Of a stretch of DNA of 64,000 nt, positions 33,318-43,080 are shown in pieces. The translations under genes and the position numbers were made by a program. Source of the stretch: Pseudomonas sp. B6002 (GTDB lineage Bacteria; Pseudomonadota; Gammaproteobacteria; Pseudomonadales; Pseudomonadaceae). The notes under the pieces were generated by a model. That model saw nothing but the letters and a program-made list of their open reading frames with translations, did not search any database and had not been told where the DNA came from. The DNA lies in assembly GCF_013385985.1 (NCBI RefSeq), contig NZ_JACAOY010000014.1, positions 1 through 64,000 of the forward strand. Reading direction: 5' to 3'. How positions within the stretch are numbered: the first letter of the stretch is position 1; each line of letters opens with the position of its first letter.

Positions 33318-34016
33318 ATGAACGCACTCGCCGCTTTCCCGATCAACAGCAAATGGCCGGCCCAGCACCCAGAACGTTTGCAGCTGTATTCGTTGCCCAC
33401 GCCCAACGGCGTCAAGGTGTCGATCATGCTCGAGGAACTGGGCCTGCCCTATGAAGCGCACAAAGTCAGTTTCGAGACCCAGGACCAACTGTCACCCGAG
33501 TTCCTGTCCCTGAACCCCAACAACAAGATCCCGGCGATCATCGACCCCAATGGCCCGAGCGGGCAGCCGTTGGCGCTGTTCGAGTCCGGCGCGATCCTGA
33601 TTTACCTGGCGGAAAAAACCAGCCAACTGCTGTCCGAAGACCCGGCCACCCGCTACGAAACCCTCCAGTGGCTGATGTTCCAGATGGGCGGTATCGGCCC
33701 GATGTTTGGCCAATTGGGCTTTTTCAACAAATTCGCCGGCAAGGCCTACGAAGACAAGCGCCCCCGCGACCGCTACGCCGCCGAATCCCGACGCCTGCTG
33801 GATGTGCTGGAAAAACGCCTGCTGGGCCGCACCTGGATCATGGGTGATGACTACAGCATCGCCGACATTGCCACCTTCCCGTGGATCCGCAACCTGATCG
33901 GCTTCTATGAGTCTGGCGACTTGGTGGGCATCGCTGATTTCCCCAACGTGCTGCGTGCGCTGGACGGTTTTGTCGCACGCCCGGCCGTGATCCGTGGCCT
34001 GAACATTCCGAGTTGA
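33318..34016 (+). CDS. Glutathione S-transferase, YfcG/Ure2p-like
   Basis: The 232-residue enzyme begins QLYSLPTPNGVKVSIMLEELGLPYE, the TPNG motif of the nu-class YfcG/YghU group, which has strong glutathione-disulfide reductase activity. The GSH site NPNNKIPAIID and ESGAILIYLAE follow, then the helical C-terminal domain. Only three bases separate it from the PhzF gene, so they form an operon. Confidence 0.92.
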   Translation: MNALAAFPINSKWPAQHPERLQLYSLPTPNGVKVSIMLEELGLPYEAHKVSFETQDQLSPEFLSLNPNNKIPAIIDPNGPSGQPLALFESGAILIYLAEKTSQLLSEDPATRYETLQWLMFQMGGIGPMFGQLGFFNKFAGKAYEDKRPRDRYAAESRRLLDVLEKRLLGRTWIMGDDYSIADIATFPWIRNLIGFYESGDLVGIADFPNVLRALDGFVARPAVIRGLNIPS

Positions 34017-34019
34017 CGC

Positions 34020-34862
34020 ATGCCGACCTTCGATTTCAAGCAGCTGGATGTCTTTAGCCGCGTCGCGCTCAAGGGCAACCCGCTGGCGGTGGTACTGGGG
34101 GCCGACAGCCTCACTGACCAACAGATGGCCGATTTCGCCAAGTGGACCAACCTCAGCGAAACCACGTTTTTGCTGACCCCGCGTGACCCGAAGGCCGACT
34201 ACCGGGTGAGAATTTTCACCACCCTCAAGGAGCTGCCGTTCGCCGGCCACCCCACACTGGGCAGTTGCCACGCGTGGCTGCAGGCGGGGGGCATCCCCAA
34301 AGGTGAAGAGATCATCCAGGAATGCGAAATCGGCCTGGTGCGTATCCGCCGCCAAGGGGATGAACTGGCCTTTATCACGCCGCCGCTGATACGTTCCGGC
34401 GCGGTGGAGGCGCCGTTGCTGGAGCGCGTACGCCTGGGGTTGGGTTTGGCGCCCGAAGTGATCCTGCGCAGCCAGTGGGTCGACAATGGCGCGGGTTGGC
34501 TGGCGCTGATGCTGGCTGATCGCGAGCAGGTGCTGGGTTTACAGCCAGACTACTCGCAACTGCTGGGCCTGGCAGTGGGCGTGATCGCCGCCTGCGACCC
34601 TGTGCGCGATGCCGTGGATGCGCAATTCGAAGTGCGCGCCTTTATTGCCGGTGACGGCGCCCAGGAAGACCCGGCCACCGGCAGCCTGAACGCGGGCGTT
34701 GCCCAATGGCTGCTGGGGGAGGGCCTGGCGCCTGAGCGCTATGTCGTCAGCCAGGGCACGGCAATGGGGCGGGCGGGGCGCATTCGCATCGAGCGCCACG
34801 GCCCTGAAATATGGGTGGGCGGTGCGGTTGCGGTGTGCATCGACGGGCGCCTGCAGCTCTAG
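34020..34862 (+). CDS. PhzF family isomerase-like protein
   Basis: The 280-residue protein shares the PhzF/diaminopimelate-epimerase fold: QLDVFSRVALKGNPLAVVL, catalytic Glu about 47 in NLSETTFLL, RIFTTLKELPFAGHPTLGS and EDPATGSLNAGVA. No other phenazine gene is present, so a general isomerase role is more likely than phenazine synthesis. Cotranscribed with the GST. Confidence 0.9.
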   Translation: MPTFDFKQLDVFSRVALKGNPLAVVLGADSLTDQQMADFAKWTNLSETTFLLTPRDPKADYRVRIFTTLKELPFAGHPTLGSCHAWLQAGGIPKGEEIIQECEIGLVRIRRQGDELAFITPPLIRSGAVEAPLLERVRLGLGLAPEVILRSQWVDNGAGWLALMLADREQVLGLQPDYSQLLGLAVGVIAACDPVRDAVDAQFEVRAFIAGDGAQEDPATGSLNAGVAQWLLGEGLAPERYVVSQGTAMGRAGRIRIERHGPEIWVGGAVAVCIDGRLQL

Positions 34863-34989
34863 ATCAATACATTGTTACAGGCCTCGCAATACACTGTTGG
34901 TCCCCGCGCGTTTGTGCCGTGGGGGCCTAGGGGCATAAGCTTTCGCCCCAAATATGTATGCCTTTACCGTTTTGGAAGCCAGGAAAGCC

Positions 34990-35964
34990 ATGACCAGCCA
35001 GTTCCCCCAAGCCCGCCCACGCCGCCTGCGCCGCTCCCCGGAGCTGCGTGGCTTGTTCCAGGAAACCGAGTTCACCCTGAACGACCTGGTGCTGCCGATC
35101 TTCGTCGAAGAAGAAATCGACGACTTCGTACCGATCACCAGCATGCCGGGCGTGCAGCGCATCCCTGAGAAAAAACTCGCCGCCGAAATCGAGCGTTATG
35201 CCCGTGCCGGCATCAAGTCGGTCATGACCTTCGGCGTGTCCCACCACCTGGACGCCAGCGGCAGCGACACCTGGAAAGAACGCGGCCTGGTCTCACGCAT
35301 GTCCTCGATCATCAAGGACGCCGTACCGGAAATGGTCGTGATGTCCGACACCTGCTTCTGCGAATACACCGACCACGGCCATTGTGGCGTGATGCACGGC
35401 GTCCACGTCGACAACGATGCAACCCTGGTCAACCTCGGCAAACAAGCCGTGGCGGCCGCTCGCGCCGGTGCCGATGTCATCGCACCGTCCGCCGCCATGG
35501 ACGGCCAGGTCCAGGCGATCCGCCGCGCACTGGATGACGCCGGCTTCACCCACATCCCGATAATGGCCTACTCCACCAAATTCGCCTCGGCCCTCTACGG
35601 CCCGTTCCGCGAAGCTGGCGGCAGCGCCCTCAAGGGCGATCGCAAAAGCTACCAGATGAACCCGATGAACCGCCGCGAAGCCGTGCGCGAATCGCTGCTG
35701 GACGAACAGGAAGGCGCGGACGCACTGATGGTCAAGCCGGCCGGCGCCTACCTCGACATCATCCGCGACATCCGCGAAGCCTCACACCTGCCGGTGGCGG
35801 CGTACCAGGTGAGCGGCGAGTACGCGATGATCAAGTTCGGCGCCCAGGCGGGCGCGATTGACGAGGCGCGGGTGGTGCGCGAGACGTTGGGATCGATCAA
35901 GCGCGCGGGGGCGGATTTGATTTTTACGTATTTTGCGATGGATTTGGCGTTGGCGGGGATCTAA
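34990..35964 (+). CDS. hemB: Delta-aminolevulinic acid dehydratase, zinc-type
   Basis: The 324-residue enzyme joins two 5-aminolevulinate molecules to porphobilinogen. The active-site lysines lie in [16 protein letters not shown] and [12 protein letters not shown]. The metal-site segment reads [15 protein letters not shown], the three-cysteine zinc form found in E. coli, not the aspartate-based magnesium form of P. aeruginosa HemB. AGGAAAG precedes the ATG at 34990; ATG 34954 is less likely. It suggests a second, zinc-dependent HemB in this genome. Confidence 0.93.
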   Translation: MTSQFPQARPRRLRRSPELRGLFQETEFTLNDLVLPIFVEEEIDDFVPITSMPGVQRIPEKKLAAEIERYARAGIKSVMTFGVSHHLDASGSDTWKERGLVSRMSSIIKDAVPEMVVMSDTCFCEYTDHGHCGVMHGVHVDNDATLVNLGKQAVAAARAGADVIAPSAAMDGQVQAIRRALDDAGFTHIPIMAYSTKFASALYGPFREAGGSALKGDRKSYQMNPMNRREAVRESLLDEQEGADALMVKPAGAYLDIIRDIREASHLPVAAYQVSGEYAMIKFGAQAGAIDEARVVRETLGSIKRAGADLIFTYFAMDLALAGI

Positions 35965-35983
35965 CACTCACGGCAATTCCAGA

Positions 35984-36075
35984 TGTGGGAGGGGGCTTGC
36001 CCCCGATAGTGGTATATCAGTCACTGGGGATGTTGGCTGATGCATCGCCGTCGGGAGCAAACTCGCTCTCTACGG
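35984..36075. repeat. Degenerate REPIN
   Basis: A good REP (TGTGGGAGGGGGCTTGCCC) is paired with a poorly matching, seemingly heterologous right arm (GGGAGCAAACTCGCTCTCTA). It separates hemB from the Rhs immunity genes. Confidence 0.7.
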
Positions 36076-36432
36076 TCAGTTTTTTGCTGATAAGCACTTG
36101 TAAATTCTTAGTCGACTCAGAAGAGTTTGTATGAACTTTTTCTGGTCAATTACAGGCTCGCTGAAATACGTCGTCATCGTTTTGAAAACTGCATCGAAGG
36201 TATTGTCAGCTGACAGGAAGTGTTCGATTGAGCCGATGAACCATTCTTGATCGGGCTCTGTGTATAATAGAAATTCCGGCTTCGTCAGCTCATCGAAAAG
36301 CTCAGTAAGTTCTTTTTCGTCGTTTACGTTTTTTGAGGAGATTAATCGCTCCCTTTCTAAGTCGTCTGTATTTTCTATGTCATATGTGAAGAGTAGACCA
36401 CGGATTATTGACATACTTGGGGCGATCTTCAT
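36076..36432 (-). CDS. Putative immunity protein, second copy (Rhs-associated)
   Basis: The 118-residue cytoplasmic protein is clearly paralogous to the next gene: both begin MK.xPS.SIIxGLLFTY..EN and share LTKPEF and a following acidic helix with HFL. Low GC against its surroundings suggests transfer. Tandem immunity paralogues downstream of an Rhs toxin commonly guard against related toxin tips carried by neighbours. No recognised immunity family is evident to me. It lies 29 nt downstream of the first copy. Confidence 0.65.
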   Translation of the reverse strand: MKIAPSMSIIRGLLFTYDIENTDDLERERLISSKNVNDEKELTELFDELTKPEFLLYTEPDQEWFIGSIEHFLSADNTFDAVFKTMTTYFSEPVIDQKKFIQTLLSRLRIYKCLSAKN

Positions 36433-36461
36433 GTTCCTGGCTCCCTGTTATCTGAAAAAGC

Positions 36462-36875
36462 TCACTGTCTCCTTGCCCGAAAGCATGAAAGGATACTTAT
36501 GTTTTTTTTTCGTATGGAATCGATGGTGGTTGCTTCTTTGTCATATGTTAAAAGCGATTCAAGCAAGGTTTTCATAAATTTTCTTTTTTCTAAAATTTCA
36601 TCGTTGAAGTGTGTATCGAATAGATGGAACACCGATTCGAAATTTTCCTCTGTTGCCAGAAAGTGTTCGAGCGTTTCGATGTGCCAATGCCTTTCTTCGT
36701 GTTTGTATTTCATGAATTCAGGCTTGGTTAGTTTTTCAAAAAGCTCTTTAAGTTCTTGTTCGTTGTTAACGTTTATTGAAGTAATGAGCGCTTCTTTTAC
36801 CGGGTCGTGCAGATTTTCTGTGCAGTAAGTAAATAGGAGGCCTTGGATTATGGACAGGCTTGGTTTAAATTTCAT
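36462..36875 (-). CDS. Putative cognate immunity protein of the Rhs toxin
   Basis: The 137-residue, low-GC, acidic, probably cytoplasmic protein begins MKFKPSLSIIQGLLFTYCTEN. Its start overlaps the stop of the Rhs gene by one base (TAATG), so synthesis is coupled to the toxin, as expected for an immunity gene. I cannot assign a family. The position immediately after the toxin tip is the main evidence. Confidence 0.7.
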   Translation of the reverse strand: MKFKPSLSIIQGLLFTYCTENLHDPVKEALITSINVNNEQELKELFEKLTKPEFMKYKHEERHWHIETLEHFLATEENFESVFHLFDTHFNDEILEKRKFMKTLLESLLTYDKEATTIDSIRKKNISILSCFRARRQ

Positions 36876-39800
36876 TAAAGATCTCCGTATGCGGTTATAG
36901 GCTGTCCGTCTTCTGTTAAAAAGACTCTAGCTTTTGCTGTTTTTCCATATTCATAGTTTTCTCTCTTGTATCCCTCAGCTATTACTTTTCCCATGTCCAT
37001 CGGTTTTTGGGACGCCGTCAAGTTTATCTGTTTGAAGATTAGCTGTGCGCGGTAAATAGCATTGAGTTGATCCCGGTGGCTTAGAAAATGTGTAGCTGCA
37101 CTAGGTGGCCGAGGCTCTCCTATGTGCGGGCCACTTACATATCTCTCTATTTCTCCGGTCGTGGGATTTTTAGCGGTCTGTACTCTCTCAAGCTGCGACG
37201 CTAACGACGTTTGGGTTCCGTGCTTTTCCAAGAAGTGTGCTCGGGGGTTTGACGCCTCAAGTTCTGCTAACCGCCGGTGAGCATTTGCTTCCGCAAGCTC
37301 ATCAATTCTTGCCTGTCGCTGCGCACGCGTCAGTTGCGGTAGCGCAGGTTCTCCGTGATTAACACTTTCCGTGGGGGGGTGATTTGTGGTGCTTGGCTTG
37401 CAGCCATCTCCTCCAGGACATGTGCTTAAACCCAACGGATCCACCCATCCCGTAGGATTGGGCACGTACCGGTACGCATTGATCCCACCCGCCAGCTTCA
37501 CCGGGTCCGGAGTCAGGTAGCGACCAATATCCGGATTGTAGTAGCGATGCCGGTTGTAGTGCAGCCCGCTTTCCTGATCGAAGTACTGGCCCTGGAAGCG
37601 CAGCGGGTTGTCGATTTTTCCGACGTCCAGGCGGCTGATTTCGCCGTAGGCGCGGTAATGGGCGGACCAAACGATTTCGCCGTTGGGGGCGGTGAGTTCT
37701 TGTGGGGTGCCCAGGTGGTCGAGTTGGTAGTGGTAGGGCTTGGTTTGTTTGGGGCCAAAGCCTTCCAGTAAAGCCAAGGGCCTGAAGCTACCGGGTTCGT
37801 AGAGGTAGCTGCGATGGCGGTCTTTGTGATGCTCGGCAATCAGCTTGTCGCCCTGCCAGAAAAACTCCGTGGTTATGTCATCAACGGTTTTGCTGATCCG
37901 CCGCCCAAACGGATCGTAACGGTAACTGGCCGTCTGCCCGTTGGGTTGGGTGATACCGATCAGCCGATGCTGACAGTCGTAACGGTACTCGGTGACGAGC
38001 AGGTGACCTTTGCCACGCCGCTCACGGATCAGATTGCCGAACGCGTCATAGTCGTAATGCCGGTCTCCTTGGATCATCAGCCGATTACCCGCGACGATGT
38101 CCGGGCCGGGGCGGTTTTGCATGAGCAGGTTGCCGGCCGGGTCGTGGGCGAAGCGTTCTTGCAGGTCCTGGGAGTGGTCGGCGCGGGTGAGGCGATTCAG
38201 TGGGTCGTAGGTGTAATCGTGCTGGCCCTTGCGGGTGTCGAGCAGGCGGGTGAGGTTGCCGGATTTGTCGTAGGTATAGTGGCGTGCGTAGAGATGGTGT
38301 TCCTGCTGGGTGATGGTGTGAGCGTGCAGGCGTTGTTGGTCGTCGTAGTGGTAGTGGCTAAGGAGCTGGCCTTGTTGGCGTTGGTGTTCCTGGCCGGCTT
38401 TGAACAGGTGCGAGGTGAGGATTTCGCCATTGAGTTCGACGGTGGCGAGGTGGCCGCCTTTGGCGTGATTAAAAACAAGACGGTTGTTGTCGGGCAGTCG
38501 CAAGTTTTGCAACTGGCCGCAGGCGTCGTAGCCGTAGCGCAAGGTGCCCCAGCCCTGGTGTTCGGCGGTGAGGCGGTTTTGGCTGTCGTACTCGTAGGCT
38601 AAAGCCCAGTGACCGTCCTCGACACCGAGGAGGTTGCCTTGGCGGTCGTAGGTGTAGTCGACGGTTTTGCCGTCGGGGAGGGTTTTTCTTACGAGGCGCC
38701 CGGCAGGATCGCGCTGGTATTTAGTAACCAACTGACTGCCGTCGTCGCCGTGTTCGGTCTTTTCCTGCAGATTGCCGTTGAGGTCGTAGACGTAGGCCGT
38801 GCGCTGTCCATCGAACCCAACTTCCTGCTGGATCAAGCCGTTTAGGTGGTAATCGAGTTTGTAGGTCTCGCCAACCTCGTTTTCGATCTCAGTCAGCAAT
38901 AACCGCGCATTGTCGTAGCGATACTTGACCTGGGTGCCATCCGCATTGATGCGCCGACTGATCAGGTGCAGCCCATCGGCATACTCGTAGCGGGTAACGC
39001 GGCCTAACTCATCCCGCTCAGACGTGATTTTTCCATAAGGGTTGTAGCTGTATTCCCGCGCTGCACCCCCCGGCAACACCACCCGAACCAGTCGCCCCAC
39101 GCTGTCCCACTGGTACTGGGTCAGCGCGCCATGCTCATCCTCCCGCGCCACCTGCCGGCCAAGGTCGTCATAGCGATACCGCTTGATCCCACCCTCCGGC
39201 AGATGCTCCTCAAGCAACTGCCCCCGCTCATTCCACACCAGCCGCTGACAACTGTTATCCGGGAACCAAACCCCCGTCAGTTGCCCATATTTGTTGTAGC
39301 TGTAGTCGGTGCTGTGGCCCTCAGGATCAATCCTGCGGGTGATATCGCCCCTGTCATTACGCTCATATTTCCAGACAGCCTGACCGCGCCTTACAACCCG
39401 TACGAACCCATTGTCATGCTCGTAGGACGTCGGCTCATCGTCCCCCGGAAACAACGCCACCAAGCGTCCAGCGTCGTCGTACTGATAGGCCGTGATCGCG
39501 CCCAGCGGATCCTGCTCAACCGTCAGCCGGCCTTTGTCGTCGTAGGATTTGAAGTGCTCGGCGCCGTCCGGATCAACACGCTGCACCAGCCGCGCACGCT
39601 CGTCATGCACATAGACTTCCTGGCTTCCATCGGCGTTAAACACCGTGACCTGGCCGTTGTCATCCCAGGCATAGCGCGTGTCCATCTGCGAAAAGCTGGC
39701 CCAGTGCCGGACGCAGCGCGCGGCCTTGCCAGATCTTTCCCACTCCCAGTAGAAACTCGCCCCACCGGCCAACTGGCGTTCGAGAATGACGTGCTGATCG

Positions 39801-41722
39801 TCGTAGCGATAAACCTCACTTTCACCGACAGCATTGGTCGCGCTAACAATCCGGCCAAGGTTGTCATAGGCGTAGGAAACGACGGTGTACTCGGTAACCC
39901 AGACAAACTCACCCGGCCCTTCAGCCCGGTGAATCTGGTAGTCCACGCCAACGATGCGGCCAGACGAGTAGCGCAAAAACAGCGACCGCCCGACGCCGTT
40001 ATCCACCCGCTCAATACGCCCCCTGAAATCTCGGGAGATACGCAGCCGGTTGTCATACGCATCGCTGATCGCCGTCAGAAAACCATTAACGAAATGGTAG
40101 AAACGCGAGCCTTGCGCCAGCACTAATTCATCGGGCAAGGCCCCCAGATAAATCGCCGCTTCGGCCAAGCTGTTGGTGATCGCGGGGCGAGCGGCAGTGG
40201 GCAGTGGAAACTCAGTCGAGCGGTTCTCATGATCCGTCCACACCACCGAATCACCAGAAACTTCCAGCCGATGCGCCAGCGCATGGCTCCAACCAAACCC
40301 CAACCCGCAATCCACTTCCACCGCGCTGGTGCGATACAGCCGCGTCCACTCGAACGGCAATATCCCATCGAGCGTGCCGTCGGTAAGGGTGAGCAACTCC
40401 TCGCCGGTGACCATCGACACCGGACAACCGTTAGTACACGTAGTCGCCGAGCAGGTCGCCGCATCGCCGTTCTGGTTTTTCCCCGACGCCGGCACGTCAT
40501 CGACCTGTTCCTGCCTGACCAACACCGTGCGTTGTGCCTTTTCGCGCACCACCGGGACGGGGTTTGAAACCAGATTGCCCCCGGCCTTCAACGGCACATC
40601 GGGGATCATCTTGATCGGCGTTCCAGTCCCACCCAGCCATATCGGTTTGCCCATCTCGAGATGGTCATCTACCCGAGCTTTTCCGAATTGCTTGGCCATG
40701 TGGTTCAGCCAAGTGCGGGCAGCTTTCGACTTGACGCCCGCCAGCACCTTCGAACTCAAGCGGATCGCTGTGCCCATTCCGGCCGTAGCGAGCATAAGCA
40801 CCAGGTTGATCAGCACTTCAAAGCTGATTTCACCCAGCAATTCGTTCATGTACGGAGGTGGCAACATCCGCATCCAACTGACCATTGCGGCCAAGTAGAT
40901 AAACAGCAGCGGTTCATCGCTGAGTACCAGCAAACCCTTTGCGATGGCGTCGGTGTCGAGCTTTAACAGGTTTTCAAACTCAACCTGGGACAGGTAATGC
41001 AGCAGTTGTTCGGCATGGACCAGCGGAGCTGACAGCCATTGGAGCACTTGTTTCAGGTTGTCCCAGAGCGAGTACAGCGCCTCGTTGAATCCGCGGACAT
41101 AGGCTTGATAAAGCGAGAGGTAGCGATTGAGAAAGTTGGCTTCGGAGTAGTCCCTCCAAAGCGGCTCGAAGGTGTCGCGCCATTCCTTGCGCAGCCAGCC
41201 TTCCAGGGGGGTGATGACCGCTTGATAAGAGGCATACAGCGCCTTGAAATGTGTGGCGGAAACATTAGGGTAGAAGTTGACCCGGTATTGCTGGTTACGG
41301 TCGCACTCTCTGACTTCGAGTATGCCGCTGGGCCCGATGGTTTTATGGATGGGGTCGCCCAGCGGGCCACCGTCTGGGTCGATGCGTTGCAGCACCACCG
41401 GCGTATTGCCAATGGGCACGAACCGTGAGCTCTGGAACATGTGCACCAGGGTCAGCGTGCCGTTCGCCTGGCAGGTTACGGTGGTGCTGCTGGGCAGGAT
41501 GGAGCGGTTGATCGGCGCAACAAGCGCTACTTCATCACCGACTTTGAAGACCTGCTCGATATCCAGGGCGGAAAAGCTGAAAAAACTCTCGGCCCAGGCG
41601 TCGTAGGCATTCAGGCAGCGCTTGAAGTCGCTGATAACGGATTCGACGTCGCGCGTCTTTGAATCCATGGCCGTCAATACCAGAAAGCCAATGGTTTGGC
41701 TGGTAAGGGCGATCAAGAGCAT
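36875..41722 (-). CDS. Rhs polymorphic toxin with variable C-terminal tip
   Basis: The 1615-residue protein has an N-terminal region (1-390) with two hydrophobic segments about 265-320 and no PAAR motif. After the DUF6531-like entry (NGCPVSMVTGEELLTLTDG) about 30 YD repeats form the Rhs cocoon, ending in the core marker NPTGWVDPLGLS near residue 1425. The remaining roughly 185 residues are the variable toxin tip. It has lower GC and a motif pair HFLEKHG and THFLSHRDQLNAI, which recalls small RNase toxins of the CdiA/RNase A-like kind (weak recognition). Delivery by a type VI secretion system is usual for Rhs but no T6SS gene is near. The start is uncertain: 41722 or 41668. Confidence 0.9.
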   Translation of the reverse strand: MLLIALTSQTIGFLVLTAMDSKTRDVESVISDFKRCLNAYDAWAESFFSFSALDIEQVFKVGDEVALVAPINRSILPSSTTVTCQANGTLTLVHMFQSSRFVPIGNTPVVLQRIDPDGGPLGDPIHKTIGPSGILEVRECDRNQQYRVNFYPNVSATHFKALYASYQAVITPLEGWLRKEWRDTFEPLWRDYSEANFLNRYLSLYQAYVRGFNEALYSLWDNLKQVLQWLSAPLVHAEQLLHYLSQVEFENLLKLDTDAIAKGLLVLSDEPLLFIYLAAMVSWMRMLPPPYMNELLGEISFEVLINLVLMLATAGMGTAIRLSSKVLAGVKSKAARTWLNHMAKQFGKARVDDHLEMGKPIWLGGTGTPIKMIPDVPLKAGGNLVSNPVPVVREKAQRTVLVRQEQVDDVPASGKNQNGDAATCSATTCTNGCPVSMVTGEELLTLTDGTLDGILPFEWTRLYRTSAVEVDCGLGFGWSHALAHRLEVSGDSVVWTDHENRSTEFPLPTAARPAITNSLAEAAIYLGALPDELVLAQGSRFYHFVNGFLTAISDAYDNRLRISRDFRGRIERVDNGVGRSLFLRYSSGRIVGVDYQIHRAEGPGEFVWVTEYTVVSYAYDNLGRIVSATNAVGESEVYRYDDQHVILERQLAGGASFYWEWERSGKAARCVRHWASFSQMDTRYAWDDNGQVTVFNADGSQEVYVHDERARLVQRVDPDGAEHFKSYDDKGRLTVEQDPLGAITAYQYDDAGRLVALFPGDDEPTSYEHDNGFVRVVRRGQAVWKYERNDRGDITRRIDPEGHSTDYSYNKYGQLTGVWFPDNSCQRLVWNERGQLLEEHLPEGGIKRYRYDDLGRQVAREDEHGALTQYQWDSVGRLVRVVLPGGAAREYSYNPYGKITSERDELGRVTRYEYADGLHLISRRINADGTQVKYRYDNARLLLTEIENEVGETYKLDYHLNGLIQQEVGFDGQRTAYVYDLNGNLQEKTEHGDDGSQLVTKYQRDPAGRLVRKTLPDGKTVDYTYDRQGNLLGVEDGHWALAYEYDSQNRLTAEHQGWGTLRYGYDACGQLQNLRLPDNNRLVFNHAKGGHLATVELNGEILTSHLFKAGQEHQRQQGQLLSHYHYDDQQRLHAHTITQQEHHLYARHYTYDKSGNLTRLLDTRKGQHDYTYDPLNRLTRADHSQDLQERFAHDPAGNLLMQNRPGPDIVAGNRLMIQGDRHYDYDAFGNLIRERRGKGHLLVTEYRYDCQHRLIGITQPNGQTASYRYDPFGRRISKTVDDITTEFFWQGDKLIAEHHKDRHRSYLYEPGSFRPLALLEGFGPKQTKPYHYQLDHLGTPQELTAPNGEIVWSAHYRAYGEISRLDVGKIDNPLRFQGQYFDQESGLHYNRHRYYNPDIGRYLTPDPVKLAGGINAYRYVPNPTGWVDPLGLSTCPGGDGCKPSTTNHPPTESVNHGEPALPQLTRAQRQARIDELAEANAHRRLAELEASNPRAHFLEKHGTQTSLASQLERVQTAKNPTTGEIERYVSGPHIGEPRPPSAATHFLSHRDQLNAIYRAQLIFKQINLTASQKPMDMGKVIAEGYKRENYEYGKTAKARVFLTEDGQPITAYGDL

Positions 41723-41994
41723 GCCCCATGAAATGGGGGCTTAATAAATAACGCCATCTGCAATCCCTCGCACTGTGTATTCAGGCGGAAGACTTTGCAG
41801 TGGTTTTTGGGCGATATCTGTAGAGCTTGTCCCGTCATCACGTGGGACACTTCAGCCGTTTGCGTGCTACTTGAGCGGGGGAGGAGCCTGTCATTTTTGG
41901 AAAAGACTCGAAAGCCCAGCAACCCGGCGAACGCCGGTTAGACTTACCGGTCGATATCTGCAATACCCGGCCTGTCGCCTTTCAAGGAAGCCCT

Positions 41995-43080
41995 ATGTTC
42001 CCAAGCCGCCTGATCCTGTGCCTTGCCGCTTTGCTGGTGCTGGCCGGTTGCTCCACAACACGCAACCCGCAGCAGCCGGCGCGCAGCGAAACCGAGGTGA
42101 AGGCGCAAATCGTGCGCCTGCTGCCGGCGACGGTGGCCGACCGCAACGGCTGGGCCCAGGACATCTACACCGCCTTCGATACCCAGAAAATTTACCCGAG
42201 TACCGAGAATATCTGTGCCGTGCTGGCGGTGACCGAGCAGGAGTCCACTTATCAGGTCGACCCGCCCGTGCCGAACATGGGCGAGATCGCCCAGGATGAA
42301 ATCCTGCGGCGTGCGGGGAAAGTCCACGTACCGGCGTTTGTCGTCCGCAGCGCGCTGCAACTGCGCTCGCCCACCGGGAAAACCTACGCCGACCGCCTGA
42401 GCGCCGCGCGCACCGAGAAGGACCTGAGCGGCATTTTCGATGACTTCATCAGCATGGTGCCGTTGGGCAACACCCTGTTTGGCGGCTTCAACCCGGTGCA
42501 CACCGCAGGCCCCATGCAGGTCAGCATCGACTTTGCGCAGAAGCAGGCCCGGGGTTATCCCTACACGGTGGATGGCACCCTCCGACGCGAAGTCTTCACC
42601 CGCCGTGGTGGGATGTATTTCGGTATCGCGCACTTGCTGGGCTACCCGGTCAACTACGACCAGCCGCTGTACCGTTTTGCCGATTTCAACGCCGGCTGGT
42701 ACGCCAGCCGCAATGCCGCGTTCCAGGCTGCGGTCAGCCGAGTGACGGGTACCGAGTTGGCGTTGGATGGTGATCTGATTCGCTACGGTTCATTGCTACC
42801 GGGCACCACCGAGCTGGCGGTGCGCTCTCTGGGGGCAAAGCTGGATATGCGCAACCCCAGCATCCGCAGCCAGCTTGAGGAGGGTGAGAGCTTGGATTTC
42901 GAAGACACCACCCTCTACAAGCGTGTGTTTGCACTGGCCGACAAGGCTGCCGGCAAGCCGATGCCACGGGCGATCCTGCCGGGCATCGTGCTCAAGAGCC
43001 CCAAGATCACCCGTAACCTGACCACGGCGTGGTTTGCCAAGCGGGTGGATGAACGGTACCAGCGTTGTATGAAACGCTGA
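41995..43080 (+). CDS. DUF1615 lipoprotein
   Basis: The 361-residue protein has a signal peptide with lipobox LVLAGC (lipidated Cys 19). The rest matches DUF1615: RNGWAQDIYTAFDTQKIYPSTENICAVLAVTEQESTYQVDP, which resembles a lytic-transglycosylase-like catalytic segment with Glu-Ser, and HTAGPMQVS. A role in peptidoglycan is plausible but unproven. The 272-nt gap upstream (41723-41994) shows no gene. Ends directly against the convergent DUF4349 gene. Confidence 0.85.
   Translation: MFPSRLILCLAALLVLAGCSTTRNPQQPARSETEVKAQIVRLLPATVADRNGWAQDIYTAFDTQKIYPSTENICAVLAVTEQESTYQVDPPVPNMGEIAQDEILRRAGKVHVPAFVVRSALQLRSPTGKTYADRLSAARTEKDLSGIFDDFISMVPLGNTLFGGFNPVHTAGPMQVSIDFAQKQARGYPYTVDGTLRREVFTRRGGMYFGIAHLLGYPVNYDQPLYRFADFNAGWYASRNAAFQAAVSRVTGTELALDGDLIRYGSLLPGTTELAVRSLGAKLDMRNPSIRSQLEEGESLDFEDTTLYKRVFALADKAAGKPMPRAILPGIVLKSPKITRNLTTAWFAKRVDERYQRCMKR

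Noticed and set aside
41713-41922. Small minus-strand open frame upstream of the Rhs gene, considered as a broken PAAR or chaperone gene
   Set aside because: The translation shows no PAAR or DUF1795-type motif and no ribosome binding site.
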